A stretch of DNA of 64,000 nt from Teratosphaeria epicoccoides (Eukaryota > Ascomycota > Dothideomycetes > Mycosphaerellales > Teratosphaeriaceae), in assembly GCA_021401465.1 (NCBI GenBank), contig JADDMT010000069.1, positions 1-64,000 on the forward strand, written 5' to 3'. Of this stretch, positions 44,040 through 55,147 are shown piece after piece (the first letter of the stretch is position 1; each line of letters begins with the position of its first letter). A model generated the notes under the pieces. That model did no database searches and had not been told where the DNA came from. It saw nothing but the letters and a program-made list of their open reading frames with translations. Position numbers and translations under genes: made by a program.

Positions 44040-44417
44040 TCAACCGCCCACTAACAGGCTCACCTGTTTCACCAAATCAGCAAGGGATTGCTTTTCGAAG
44101 GATATGACTGTCACGTACCGCCATAGCTATGCAGCATAGACTGACATAGGGACTCATGCGTTCGCCGATCCGTGCCGCTCGCCAGAATGTGCCCATGGGT
44201 CTGTAAGAACGAGACGTCAGCTGCTGCAATGGAGGTAGCAGGCGGGACACATGGAAGATGCCGACGCAATAACGCCGACTCGTTCGGGGGCTGTCGCAAC
44301 GTACCCGCTCTTGTACCTATCCAGCATGGCTGGCGCCGCGCTGTGGACATAGGTGCATGTGCAGATGAACAGAAGCACGACCAGGAGGAAGGTCTGAAAT
44401 TTGAGGATGCCGAGCAT
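44040..44417 (-). CDS. KSH1: Kish/TMEM167 secretory-pathway protein (join of 44305..44417, 44119..44200, 44040..44063)
   Basis: A 72-aa Golgi/ER membrane protein needed in the early secretory pathway, hidden because it is cut into three small exons. Exon 1 begins MLGILKFQTFLLVVLLFICT and ends at AAGAGCGG|GTACGT. Intron 1 (104 bp) ends TTCTTACAG. Exon 2 reads PMGTFWRAARIGERMSPYVS through CCIAMA. Intron 2 (55 bp) runs from GTACGTGA to GAAACAG. Exon 3 adds VSLLVGG and a TGA. Both hydrophobic helices and the central RIGER..SPYV core match the family, and 72 aa is the usual length. All junctions are GT-AG and in phase. It is divergent from eIF3f, 321 bp away. Confidence 0.9.
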
Positions 44418-44738
44418 TGTCGTGGATGAGCCTCTTGATCACTTTGGCAGTATATTCGCCGGTCTCGGAAGCCTAGTCGGTCCAGATTGAGTATGACTGC
44501 GTCCAGAGTGCGGGACTACGTTGCTACATGTACTGCCATGTGTGCCACTTCAGGAAACACATTGTTATGCCGATGGACGCGTATCGATAGCGGCTAGTCC
44601 CGCCGCCTCCCTCCAGAATTTCCCACCAACATCTTCGTCTTGGCGCAGGCGGGCGTGGAAGACACATTGACGACGTCGGCCACATCTGCAGCCCGGAGCG
44701 TCTCCCCAACTTCCCTCGTCACTCGTCACTCCGCGGAG
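44418..44738. promoter_or_regulatory. divergent KSH1/eIF3f promoter
   Basis: About 320 bp between the two start codons. No TATA box or CACGTG box was seen. Open frame extends upstream of the eIF3f ATG to 44640 without an ATG. Confidence 0.35.
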
Positions 44739-45779
44739 ATGGGCTCAGATTACCTGCACCTGGCGCGGCCCTTGGCGCCCGCGGCCATCAGCACACAGAC
44801 CCAGACCACCGCTCCCGTCGCCGTCACCATCCAACCACAAGCGCTGTTCAGCATCCTCGACCACGCCTCGCGCCGGCCAGCAGACCAAGATCGCGTCATC
44901 GGCACTCTCCTCGGCACCCGTAGCGAAGATGGCACCGAAGTCAGCATCACGAATTGCTACGCGGTCCCACACACCGAGACACAAGAACAGGTCGAAGTCG
45001 ACATGGACTACCAGAAGAACATGCTCGCACTCCATGCCCGCGTCGCGCCCAAAGAAGTCCTGGTCGGCTGGTACGCCACCAGCTCCGATCTCAACACCTT
45101 CTCGGCGCTCATCCAAAACTTTTATTCCCAGCAAGGCGAGGGCACGTGGCCGTATCCGGCGGTCCATCTGACGGTGAGCACGGAGGCGGGAAAGGAGGTA
45201 CACGCAAACACATATATCAGTGCGCCGATCGGCGTGACGGCAGAGAGGGCGGCGGATAGCTGTCTGTTCATCCCCGTGCCTTACGAGATCAAATATGGCG
45301 AAGCGGAGAAGAGCGGATTGGAGGTCATTGCAGGCGCGCGAGAGAAGGAAGACAGGAGTCAGATGCTGCAGACGGACATCGAGACGCTGGAGCGCGCTAT
45401 CGAGCAGGTGCTCGAGATGCTGGAGAGGGTATCAAACTACGTGTCAAACGTGCTAGACGAGGAGGCAGAGCCGAGCTCAGCACTCGGGCAGTTCCTCATG
45501 AACACTCTGTCTCTGGCCCCGAAAGTCGAGCCGGAAGACATCGAGAAAGACTTCAACAACCATGTTCAAGACGTGCTGCTCGTCTCCTACCTCGCCAACA
45601 CCATCCGGACACAGATCGACCTGTCGAATCGCCTCGCGACCGCCGCGTTGACAATGGGCGGCGAGGGTTCGGGATCAGGTGGCGATGGCCAGCAGAAGGG
45701 TGGACAGAGGAGAGACGGCGGAAACCAAAGACGTGATCAAAAAGCCGGCCAAACTGGCGGTCGGCGGGAGGAGCAGTGA
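44739..45779 (+). CDS. eukaryotic translation initiation factor 3 subunit F
   Basis: An MPN-domain subunit of the eIF3 complex, 346 aa from ATG 44739 (GCGGAGATGGGC). Open frame extends 33 codons upstream but without an ATG. The MPN fold is clear: VTIQPQALFSILDHASRR, DRVIGTLLGTRSEDGTEVSI, YQKNMLALHARVAPKEVLVG, then GWYATSSDLNTFSALIQNFY. The HxHx7SxxD metalloprotease motif is absent at that place, so this is a non-catalytic MPN, as expected for eIF3f rather than a JAMM deubiquitinase. The C-terminal helical domain (ETLERAIEQVLEMLERVSNY and on) assembles with eIF3h. The extreme C-terminus is Gly/Gln/Arg-rich. Single exon. Confidence 0.93.
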   Translation: MGSDYLHLARPLAPAAISTQTQTTAPVAVTIQPQALFSILDHASRRPADQDRVIGTLLGTRSEDGTEVSITNCYAVPHTETQEQVEVDMDYQKNMLALHARVAPKEVLVGWYATSSDLNTFSALIQNFYSQQGEGTWPYPAVHLTVSTEAGKEVHANTYISAPIGVTAERAADSCLFIPVPYEIKYGEAEKSGLEVIAGAREKEDRSQMLQTDIETLERAIEQVLEMLERVSNYVSNVLDEEAEPSSALGQFLMNTLSLAPKVEPEDIEKDFNNHVQDVLLVSYLANTIRTQIDLSNRLATAALTMGGEGSGSGGDGQQKGGQRRDGGNQRRDQKAGQTGGRREEQ

Positions 45780-46853
45780 TCCAGTGGGCTCTGCACTGTC
45801 CTTCGACTCGCTTGCTGCACATCAGCTTGCGGCTGAGTGATTCGAGGCAGTGTAATTTGTGCACGACAGCTTAGATCGAGCCTGCGAGTAGTCAGTGGGG
45901 CGATCTTGTGTGTGTTAGAGTTGGTCATTTGGCAGGAGCATTAGCATAGCCCGACGGTATATGGCGCCCAGTCGAGGTGTTTTGCCCTACTGCATCGACT
46001 TCACTGGCATGCCGACGTTCGACATCACACAAACGAGTAGAGTATCTCTGAATCCTGGAAAGCGCAGTGTAAGTCGCACCACTCACTCTTGGCTAACCGA
46101 GATGGCAGGCAGTTGTCTCGTTCCGTGTGGAAGTAAAAGTGCCGAACACGAATGTAAAGCTCGATGCAACTCATCTCGAGTACAGGCGTACGCACAGGTT
46201 CGAGTCTCCGGTCTGCTTCCATTACCGCCTCACCCTTCCCAAACTTGCGAATGAATACGAGCACCACCAGGTGATTAAAACCATCAGAAGGCCGCGTATT
46301 CTCAGCCGTGTTCATCCGCCTGTTGACAATCGCTCTACTGCCAGACGAGCATCTACGCCGTTTCGCGCCCTCAATTGGTCGGTCAGCATTTGCCATTGCC
46401 GACATAGCCACCAATTTCCAGTCTCTAGCGATGGCGAGCGGCAAGATGAACGCCCAAGGACACACAGCCACGAACCCGCCACGTGCGCGGGCTACTCGGT
46501 GCCCAGGGTGGATACCGCAAGGGACAGGACTACTCTTGTGGTACTCCAGATGCGACTGCCATTATTGAGACTGAGTCTAGACTAATCAACTCGCGGACTC
46601 TCGGGAAAGACGCTGAGAGTGGGACATCAAGTGAAGCTAGCTGCGAGACAACGCGGAGGCACCGGTAACGACTAATCGCTCTGCAGCCTGCTTGAATTCT
46701 CGAAGTTGACATAATCGAACTGTGCGCAGAAGCCAAAGACGGTTGCGTTTCTAATGGACTCCCGACGTGGGCCCTGATCCTTTTCGAGATTCGATCGCTC
46801 GGTTGAAACTTATCCGTGCATCGCAGCTTGTCGGACGTCCGACGAGTGCTGGA
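45780..46853. other. island edge downstream of eIF3f; no firm gene
   Basis: Composition is normal. A frame at 45961-46585 can be joined only by assuming a 40-bp intron (46069-46108) and lacks a recognisable domain. The 5' end of the pogo-like element must lie somewhere before 46941, but I could not fix it without the other terminal repeat. Confidence 0.35.
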
Positions 46854-46881
46854 CAGTTCAACGCAATTATCAGTTCAACGC
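46854..46881 (+). repeat. direct repeats CAGTTCAACGC near the pogo-like 5' end
   Basis: CAGTTCAACGC occurs at 46854-46864 and again at 46871-46881, about 60 bp before the transposase ATG. Such subterminal direct repeats are often transposase-binding sites, but that is inference. Confidence 0.5.
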
Positions 46882-46940
46882 GACTATTCGTGTTATATAG
46901 CTTCATGTATCTTGATCTTCCTATTACCATCCACATCACC

Positions 46941-47719
46941 ATGTCTGATTCATATGCTGCTATTAAGGAGCGGCTTGTTAGTCTCCTTGAAGAGCTTGAC
47001 ACGTCGCAAAGGTTTAATCTCAAGGCATTGTGCCGTGAGAAGAACGTGCCTTACCATCGCGCTCTACGTCGACTCAAAGGCGTGTAGTCTAAACAAGACC
47101 GATTAGGACCAAATAAGAGGTTCACGCAAGAGTAGGAGATAGCTATTCATCATTACCTTCAACGTCTTGACGTAATTAGCACGTCTACGCGCCTTCACTA
47201 GCTCGAATCGTGCGCTAACTTGATCCTCGCTCGAAACCATAATGGCTTAGGACTACTGCTAACAGTCGGCTAGCATTAGCCACGAAGGTTCTTAAAAGCT
47301 AATCTACAATACAAAGTACGTAAGCAGAGGCCTATTAAGCTTGCTTGCGCGCAAGCATATAATATAGCAGACATCTTTAAGTAGTTTGTACATATTAGAA
47401 ACAAGCTAGCAAAGTATAGTATTTAGCCTTTAGATCTTTACAATATAGACAAGACTAGTTACTAGATTAGTGTTATAGGAGCTTAGTAGATAATTACACT
47501 TAAGCTAGATTATAGGAGCTACCTTGTAAGTACTAAGAACAGAGAGCTAGTCATAATTATTAAGTATGTTAATGTAGCTAGTAATGCGCTACTACTAATG
47601 CTTATGTTCTAAGGTAAGGTCTACCTACTATCTTAGTATTAAGAGCTAGATAATAAGATATGCGTTAGATTAAGTAATACTAGCTATATAAACAACAAGC
47701 TTATATTAGAGTAGATTAA
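46941..47719 (+). pseudogene. Fot1/pogo-like transposase, 5' part, interrupted
   Basis: ATG 46941 opens a frame with an N-terminal helix-turn-helix (RFNLKALCREKNVPYHRALR). A stop follows at 47085-47087, where TAG replaces an expected Trp. Reading on in the same frame gives the CENP-B-type second DNA-binding half (RLHxLESCANLILARNHNG, about 47180-47245). Next comes the beginning of the DDE domain (LYNIDKTSYQISVIGAQ, about 47435-47490, where D/E of the usual NMDETGF motif is partly mutated), then NRELVTIIKYVN and an IxEWINV stretch at the break. The first ~150 bp are almost undamaged and TAG/CTA damage rises towards 47719. Gypsy element A is inserted after ATTAA (47715-47719). The frame resumes at 54699. 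Confidence 0.8.
47715..47719 (+). repeat. target-site duplication ATTAA, left side of gypsy A
   Basis: ATTAA directly precedes the LTR and is repeated directly after the other LTR at 54699-54703. A 5-bp duplication is usual for Ty3/gypsy integrases. Confidence 0.92.
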
Positions 47720-48189
47720 TGTTATAAGGGTAGGTACTAATAGCAGGAAGGTAACTAGGTATTAGACTTGCAGAGCTATAAAGAATATTAATAATAGTAA
47801 TTGTCCTTGTAACTAACTATCCCCTAGGGAAAGGGAATTAAATTAAGCATGAAGCTCCTAACTACCTATCCTAAAGCTATCCCTATATACTAGAGAGACA
47901 GAGTAGCTCTGTTAGATCTGTTAACAGACCTAATAGATCTATGTTTGTAGATCTATAGACTAACCCTATAGATCTAAGGGTCTATTATCCTGTGACAGAT
48001 CCCTTCTCCCCTATAGGCCTATAGATCTATAGACTAACCCTATAGATCTAGGGATCTATTCTTACATAACAGATCCTTTCTCCTATAACTATGCCTATAA
48101 CTTATAGTACTCCTATGACTATACTATGACTTATAGCACTTAGGACCCTTATAATCCTGTAACCTATAGTACTCCTGACACTTATGACA
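47720..48189 (-). repeat. 3' LTR of gypsy A, 470 bp
   Basis: On the + strand it starts TGTTATAAGGG and ends CTTATGACA. It matches 54229-54698 along its whole length. In element orientation this is the 3' LTR. Confidence 0.93.
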
Positions 48190-48202
48190 CTATCCCTCTC
48201 TT
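48190..48202 (-). other. polypurine tract of gypsy A
   Basis: Read on the - strand, AAGAGAGGGATAG lies immediately before the 3' LTR, as expected for the plus-strand primer. Confidence 0.6.
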
Positions 48203-48984
48203 AGCCTAGCTTGTCCCTAAGCTACCTTATTAGTATAGGGTTTCTCTTGTCATTTCCTTTTATGCTATGATGTCTTCTCTTTCTACATTACTGCCTTATG
48301 TCATCCTAGACACTAATGCCCCTTTAACGTAGAAACATAAATGCCGCGCGAATCGAATCTATCGTTAGGGCTAGGATAGCATGAAGTCCTGTACTTAGTA
48401 TCAAGAGTTAAAGCTTGTTTGTTAGGTGCATATTTCCTTAGGGAAATGTTTATAATGTTACTTTAGTAACTATCGAAGTTACGACACGAAGGTAACAGAG
48501 GTTAAATAGAAGAAGTTAGGTAATTAGCAGAAAAGACTAATTGCTAATCTTGATCGTGCGAAGGTAGTCCTAGCAAAGGCTTTGCAGAAGATAATAGAGG
48601 CGCATGTAAAGGAGATGCGTCTTCGAAAATAGTTAGACGTAGTCGACTAGGAGGTCGAGGATAGTCGCGCTCTTAAGGAGCGTGAGATTAGGGAGGATGA
48701 GGCTAAAGAACAGGCTCTCTTGCAGGCTAGGTTCCTTCTTAACCTAGATCCTTTAGCAGGTCTCGCTCTTAGTCTTACGACATAGAGCGTAATAGAGGGT
48801 TTTACTAACACCTCATATTAGGGTTTCCTAGATAGCGTGATAGCCGAGCTAATTGACAGCGTCCCGCAGGAGTCTAGTCATGGCTTAGGATCTTCTTCCT
48901 AGGTTCGTTCCTTTCTCGAAACTCTGTATCTTTTGCTAACAGTTTCGCAGATGTTCTAGGGGTTCCTAGGTGTTCTTAGTACTC

Positions 48985-51900
48985 CTATATCCTTCCCATT
49001 TTACTAAGTACTCTTGCTGTCTATCCCGCTAGCGAGTGTCAACAATCTTTTCGACAGTGTACTCTAGTTCTTCTACTTTAGGGTCGAGTAGTAAGGGTTC
49101 TGTTTGTAGTGTAGTGTCTAGCGCTACTTGTTCTAGTAGAGAGACATAGAACACAGGGTGTATTCTCATCTGCTTAGGTAGCTGTAACTTAAAATTAACT
49201 AGTCCTTTCTTAGCCTTGATCCTGAATAGTCCTAGTTTTACAGCGTCTAGTTTTTTACTTGGCTTGTCTAATTTGATGTGATAGTAGAGGAGATACACTT
49301 TGTCCCCCTCCTTTAGAATTAGTCCCTTAATTCTCTTACGATTCACGTACTATGCTATGTTCTGCTAATAGAACTATAGGTCGAGTCATGCTTCTGTTTG
49401 CAGTTAGCGTAGATGTTCTACTCGTCTAAGTGCTACTAGGTTTAGATTACTAGCTAAGACATCTAGGATGTCTTCTATAGCTAATCTATATGCCATCTAA
49501 AAAGGCGAGAGTCCTGTCGACTCTACTAGCATACTATTATACGCGAGCTATACTATTAGCAACAACTCTACCTAGTTATTCTAGTCCCTATTTACATAGG
49601 ATCGAAGGTACTATTCTAACGTCTGATTTAGACGTTCTGTCTGTCTATCTGTCTAAGGGTAGAAGGAAGTACTTAGTCGATGTTTGACCTAGAATTGCCT
49701 CATTAGGGCTCTCTAGAAGTTAGAGGTAAACACGGATCCTTGATCTGTTACTAGGTCCTGTAGCATACTATATAGTGCTACTACCTATTTAATAAAGACA
49801 TGTGCGATATCTTTAGTCTTGAAGTCTTTACAGTAAGGGACAAACTTCCTAAACTTAGTAAATCGGTCGACTACTACCATGATCCTATCGAAGAACTTAT
49901 TCGTAGTGGGTTCTCTCGACTAAGGTAGTTTAACAATGAAATCTATAGCGAGTGATTCCTATGGCCGTTAAGGTACCTTAAGTAGTCGTAGTAGCCTATA
50001 TAGTTTGTGATAGTCATGCTTACTTCGTTAGCAAGTCACATATCGACAGACGTAGTCCTTAATTGCCTTGCTTATCCTAGGAAAGTAATATTCTTGTCAG
50101 AGAATTTGCTTCATTTTAGACACTCCTAGGTGTCCTGCCTAAGGTACGTCATGTTAGAGGCATAGTAGTTCTAATCGTAAGGACATTAGCACGTATACTA
50201 ATCCTTAAAACAGAAGGATTCTGTCTTCATCTTCCTAATCCTCCTGTCTATTAATGTCGTCGCGGATAGCGAGTGTAGTTAGGTCGTAGACTAGCGCGTT
50301 CTTTAGGTCGTCCTGAAATTCACTAGTCTATGTAACAGTCGTGGCCGCGAGTTAGTTAACTCCTAGCGTGCTATCGCTATTTTCCTAGAGAATAGCATGT
50401 TTCTCCTGCTTTACGCCCTTCATGTAGTCTGTTTGGCGGCTAAGTGCATCGGCGCGCGCGTTATTAGTCCCCTTGCGATAGACGATCTTGCAGTTAAAAC
50501 TAGAGAGCTCCTTACTCTACCGAACCTGTTGTTAATTTAACTCTTTCGTCATTATAAAGTATCGCAAGTTCTCATGGTCTATGTAGACTATGACCTAGTG
50601 CTTAGAACCTTCTAAGTAGACTCGCTAGGCCTTGTAGGCGTCTACTATGGCTAGAAGTTCTTTGTTATAGACATCGTATCAGAGTTTAGGTCTAGACAAT
50701 TTCCTCGAGTAGTAGGCGACTAGCTATAGTCGTCTACTTAGTCCTAGTTAACTTAAGCATGCCCTGAGTACTACGTTAGAGGCATCTGTTTCGACTATAA
50801 TAGGCTTATCTAGGTCGAATACAAGTAAGATTAGCTAATCTGTAAATTGTCGCTTAAGTTCCTTAAAGGCATTTCGTTAGGCGTCGTCCTACACGAATAG
50901 TGTATCCTTCGTAGTAAGAGTCGTAAGTAGTGCCGTAATCTTCGAATAGTTTGCTACAAATCTTTAGTAGAAGTTAGCGAACCTAAGGAAGGACTATACT
51001 TCCTTAACATTAGTTAGCGTAGGCTACTCTTTTACGACTTAGACTTTCTTAGTGTCTATCTTGATTCTATTCTATGCTACTACGTAGCTAAGGAATTGTA
51101 CTTCCTGCTTGTAAAACTCGCTCTTCTAAGGCTTGACCTTTAACTAGTAATCCTAGAGTTTCTAAAGTACCTTACGTACGTAAGTCCTATGCTCTTCGAT
51201 CGTCTAGGAGTAGACGAGGATGTCGTCTAGGTATATAACTACAAAGACGTCAAGGTACTCTCGTAGCACATTGTTAATAAATGCCTACTATGTAGCTAGG
51301 GCATTTGTTAACCTAAATAGCATGACTATATACTCGTAGTGTCCGAACCTAGTTCGGAATACAGTCTTCTATTCTTCGCCTTCCTTAATTCAAATTCGGT
51401 TATACGCTCTAGGTATGTTAAACTTCGAGAACTACATTACTCCTTATAGGTAGTCCTGTAATTCCGAGAGCAAAGGAAGTAGATAACTATTCTTTATTGT
51501 GATGTCGTTTAGTCTACGATAATCTACGCAGAGTCGCTAGTCATCTTCCCCCTTAGGCACTAACAGGATTAGATATCTGGCTAGGGACTACGACTCGCGG
51601 ATGAAGCCTTTCTAGAGGTTGTCTTCTAGGTATTTCCGGAGGATCTCTAGTTTCGCCGCTAATAACAGGCGAACTAATTGCTTCGTTAGTGTCTTGCTAG
51701 GGAGTAAGGGTATCCTGTAGTCCTACTCCTAGTATTCTAGCAGAGCTTCTTAGTCGGGTTCTTCCTCGAAAAGAGTAGCGAACTCTTTATACTTATCGGG
51801 AACTATGAATTCGACCCTGACTTTCGTTTGCGTTGCTTTAACCTATAGGACGTACACTTCCTATTCTGGATCCTTAATAGTAGCTACTATCTCGCTTGAA

Positions 51901-52400
51901 GTCATAGCACATATTTCGATCTTGCCTAGTACGTCGTGTACTATAGGTAGAGGTATCGATCTTAAGAGTTCTAGGAACTAGATCCTCTCATTCTTCTAGC
52001 CGATATAGGGGTTAGCGTTTCTTAGCCATAGTAACCCTAGTACTACATCCGAGCCTAGTAACTCCATGATGTCGAACTAGAGCATCTCTTAGTAGCGTCC
52101 TATCCGTAGAGGCATCATCTCGGTCTCTTCGTCAACTACTCCTTAGTTATACGTAACTAGCTTTCTATTAATCGCTTGTAGCAAGAAAGCATTTGTCTTC
52201 GCCTATAGCTTTATCCTAGCTGTCCTGGCGAACTTAGGCGTCATGAAGATTCTAGTACATCCTGAATCTATTAAGGCCCTAGCTAGCGTCTTGTCGATGT
52301 GTACCTATACTCTAAGGTTGTCCGCGTATCTGGCGCTAATCGCGGCACATTGTTGCAGCCCTGTCTAGTCTGTCTGTAGGTCTAATTCTAGCGGACCTCG
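48985..52400 (-). pseudogene. gypsy A pol: protease, RT, RNase H, integrase, chromodomain
   Basis: Read on the - strand. The aspartic protease motif ALIDSG is at 52261-52277, the RT catalytic box YLDD at 51222-51233 (YLDDILVY), and the integrase core with AIDFIVKLP lies near 49930-49950. The integrase C-terminus (KEGDKVYLLYYH, HPVFYVSLLE) lies in the surviving open frame 49029-49346. A chromodomain (EYLVKWEGY) is at about 48985-49025. In-frame TAG/TAA triplets at former Gln, Trp and Arg codons occur throughout. Ends are approximate. Confidence 0.82.
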
Positions 52401-52899
52401 TCGTTTCCCGAATAACTGTCTTTACGGACTAGTTCAGGGATCGTATAGTCTCGGCTTCTTCTTAGAGCGTTACTGTTTTCTGGCCTAAGAGGTCGTTCTC
52501 GCTCTTAGCCTCGCTGTTCCTACGCGTTTCTTGCGTACTCTATCTTTAAGTAGTAGACTTAGAGTTATAGCGCTTGTGAAATCTGAATACCTTTGTGAGT
52601 TAGGTAGCCTCCCTAGGGCGTAAACTCTACCCTAAACAGTACAATTTCTTGGACAACTTTCTGATGCGCGTGAGGTTAAGCTACGACCGGTAGTCTCCTT
52701 AGGTGTCGTCGCATATAGTCGGCTAGTTTGTCATACTAAAGCTAGTCGACATGTTGTACTCCATTAATCTATGGGCAAGCCTAAGCCTACTAGTTCTGTA
52801 TGATTTAGATAATGTCGAGTCTAATGTCATGTAGCGGCATAGCCTATCGCTCTATGCTTTCGTCTTCCTCGGAATTAGGAATGACAGCTTCGACAAGCT

Positions 52900-54200
52900 C
52901 GTAGTTGTCGTCCGAACCTTCTTCTTCTTCTTTTAGTTCCTGTTACCTTAGGACTGTCGTACTAGAAGGTGTACCCCTTAGCGCATAGATCGACTATGCC
53001 TTGTTTCGGCTAGGGTACTATCCGGAACCATCTTTATTACTTATGTGAATTCGACAATCGTCGTCATAGCACGTGGTCTAAGTAAGTGCGGCATAGTCTA
53101 GTTCTCGAGTAGTAGTAGCCTTTTGCTTAGGTGCCGTCATTGTCGCGTGAGCCTGCTCTATCCTAGGCAGTTCCTGTCGTTGCTTCTTAGCAAAACACTC
53201 GCGAGCAAAGTGTCCTTTCTTTCTACAGTTATGGCACTCGAGATTACTCTTGTCGAATGGCTTCTTCAGACCATTCTAGGGAGGAGAGCACTTCCACGGC
53301 TTTCCTTAGGGTCTATTCCTCGGACGCCCCTTAGTCGCATCTAACTCCATAGGTTAGAGACTATAGTAATTGCTTCGCCATTTTAGTGCTAATCGTTAGA
53401 CCTTATAGTTAGCCTGTGCTAGCTTGCGATTTCTATGTTATCGTTCTTGCTGTCATTCCTAGATGCAATTATCGATTCTAATTGTAAGATTGCTTATTTC
53501 CTTGAATGTCGTTAGCTAATCTCCTTAGGCAATTTCGTCTTTAACTGTCTCCTTTAGTCCCTAGTAGAACTAAGCGGCTAAAGCATTATCATTCTAGTCG
53601 ACTCGAGCAGAGAGGGTCTAAAAGTCCGCGCGGTACTTAATAGCAGAACCCTTCTGCTAGATTCCTAGGAGAGCTCTCTTAGCCTCTTGTTGCTTATTAC
53701 CGAGCCTAAAAGCTTCGCGTAACGCCTTAAACAAAGACTTGTCTAAGTTAAGAATCTCCCTAGTTGTCGTCTTCCTGGCTTCGACATTACTGACATAGTC
53801 TAGATAATCTGTTAGATGAGGCTAGATAAACTTGAACGCTAGTCCCTTTAGGTAAGAGACAATGTACATCATTCGCTTATGATGTGTTATAAACCGTTCT
53901 ATATCTACGTTAAATGCTAACTAGCATTATAGGATAAACATCTTGACTTAAGATCGTTGTCCTGTGAACTCTATAGGGCTTCCTATCTTAAAGCTGTTAT
54001 TACTATGTCTATTCCTAGTAGTTAAACCTATGACGGATGCTAGAGCCATCTCGCTAAGGTAAATGGATTCGAGCTACTATGTAATTTAAGGTATAGTAGC
54101 AACTTGTTCTTGTAGTGTTAGTTAATTGTTACTAGAAGTTAAACTAATAGCTAAAGAACTACTTAACATAGGCGTATGTTAAGCGCTTAACGAGTCTCCT
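52900..54200 (-). pseudogene. gypsy A gag region with CCHC zinc knuckle
   Basis: Between the 5' LTR and the protease the - strand reads as a helical capsid-like region (for example ALREAFRLGNKQQEAKRALL, about 53660-53720). A zinc knuckle CHNCRKKGHFAREC follows at about 53195-53238, with all four C-C-H-C ligands intact. The frame is broken by many TAG triplets. Ends are approximate. Confidence 0.7.
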
Positions 54201-54228
54201 GATGCTTCCTTAGAAGTAGTGCTCAAAA

Positions 54229-54698
54229 TGTTATAAGGGTAGGTACTAATAGCAGGAAGGTAACTAGGTGTTAGACTCGTAGAGCTATGAAGAATATCGA
54301 CAATGGCAATTATCTTTGTAACTAACTATCCCCTAAGGAAAGAAAATTAAATTAAGCACGAAGCTCCTAACTACCTGTCCTGAAGCTATCCCTATATACT
54401 AGAGAGACAAAGCAGCTTTATTAGATCTGTCGACAGACCTAATAGATCTATGTCTATAGATCTGTAGACTAACCCTACAGATCTAAGGGTCTGTTATCCT
54501 ATAACAGATCCCTTCTCCCCTATAGGCCTATAGATCTGTAGACTAACCCTACAGATCCGGGGATCTGTTCTCACATAACAGATCCTTTCTCCTATAACTA
54601 TGCCTATAACTTATAGTACTCCTATAACTATACTATGACTTATAGCACTTAGGACCCTCATGATCCTGTAACCTGTAGTACTCCTAACACTCATGACA
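54229..54698 (-). repeat. 5' LTR of gypsy A, 470 bp
   Basis: It is the partner of 47720-48189 and starts TG and ends CATGACA on the + strand. In element orientation, the sequence following it (TTTTGAGCACTAC on the - strand) is where the primer-binding site should be. I could not match it to a tRNA end. Confidence 0.93.
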
Positions 54699-54757
54699 AT
54701 TAAGTACTTTAAACTACATAGTAGGAGCTATTAAATAGGGGCATACTACATGATTAT
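54699..54757 (+). pseudogene. Fot1/pogo-like transposase, resumed fragment after gypsy A
   Basis: It begins with the second ATTAA copy (54699-54703), and joining across the insertion keeps frame. The reading IKYFKLHSRSY*IGAYYMII continues the DDE-domain wording expected in Fot1-like proteins (x-Trp-Ile/Leu-Lys-His-Phe ... Gly-xx-Arg-xx-Ile-Ile-Asp-Gly). It is cut again at 54758 by a family-B LTR, just before the second catalytic Asp. The remainder must lie beyond the window. Confidence 0.75.
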
Positions 54758-55147
54758 TAATACAGTTAATACTAGGGGGCTATTAGAGCTATATAGGTTC
54801 TAATGCCTGCCCTTAGCATGTAGTAACCCTGCTACCTATAGTAAGGGGGTCCTTTGTATATACATTAGCTTATATGTCATCTAAGTAGGATTAATGCTTG
54901 ACGTAGGATGCCCCTATGTTACTAACCCTATAGTACCCCTACAGGGGCTTCCTAACCCTATAGTACCCCTACAGGGTTAGGCTTAGACATGCTTTCCCTA
55001 ATTAAGGGGCGTTAGGAGTTATAAGTACCTCTAGCGCTACCTCTATAATAAGCAGAAAGTAGTGCTATCTTGTACCTATTAAAAGGTTAGATTACTCTGT
55101 TACACTACGAGATATTTTCATATTATATAGCATATACATCTATATTA
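54758..55147 (+). repeat. 5' LTR of gypsy family B, copy B0 (390 bp)
   Basis: It is homologous to 3451-3810 and 57710-58069. It is 30 bp longer because a CCCTATAGTACCCCTACAGG segment with flanking bases is duplicated in tandem at about 54921-54990. Terminal TG and CA have become TA and TA through transitions. Confidence 0.85.

Larger units (their letters stand above)
47720..54698 (-). mobile_element. complete RIP-damaged Ty3/gypsy chromovirus, family A (6,979 bp)
   Basis: It is bounded by two 470-bp LTRs and the ATTAA duplication. The coding strand is -, and the order read from 54228 downwards is gag with CCHC knuckle, protease, reverse transcriptase, RNase H, integrase, chromodomain. It is inserted inside the pogo-like transposase gene. 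All long frames are destroyed by TAG/TAA triplets, and the longest surviving one is 105 codons. The two LTRs are the same length and differ only by scattered changes, mostly of transition type in the parts I compared. Confidence 0.93.

Noticed and set aside
46190..46220. GGTTCGAGTCTC resembling a tRNA B box
   Set aside because: No A box at the right distance and no cloverleaf can be formed.
45961..46585. Possible two-exon gene starting ATGGCGCCC with a GTAAGT...CTAAC...CAG intron
   Set aside because: The intron would be only 40 bp, shorter than others here, and the protein has no recognisable domain; the later part is low-complexity Arg/Ser/His.
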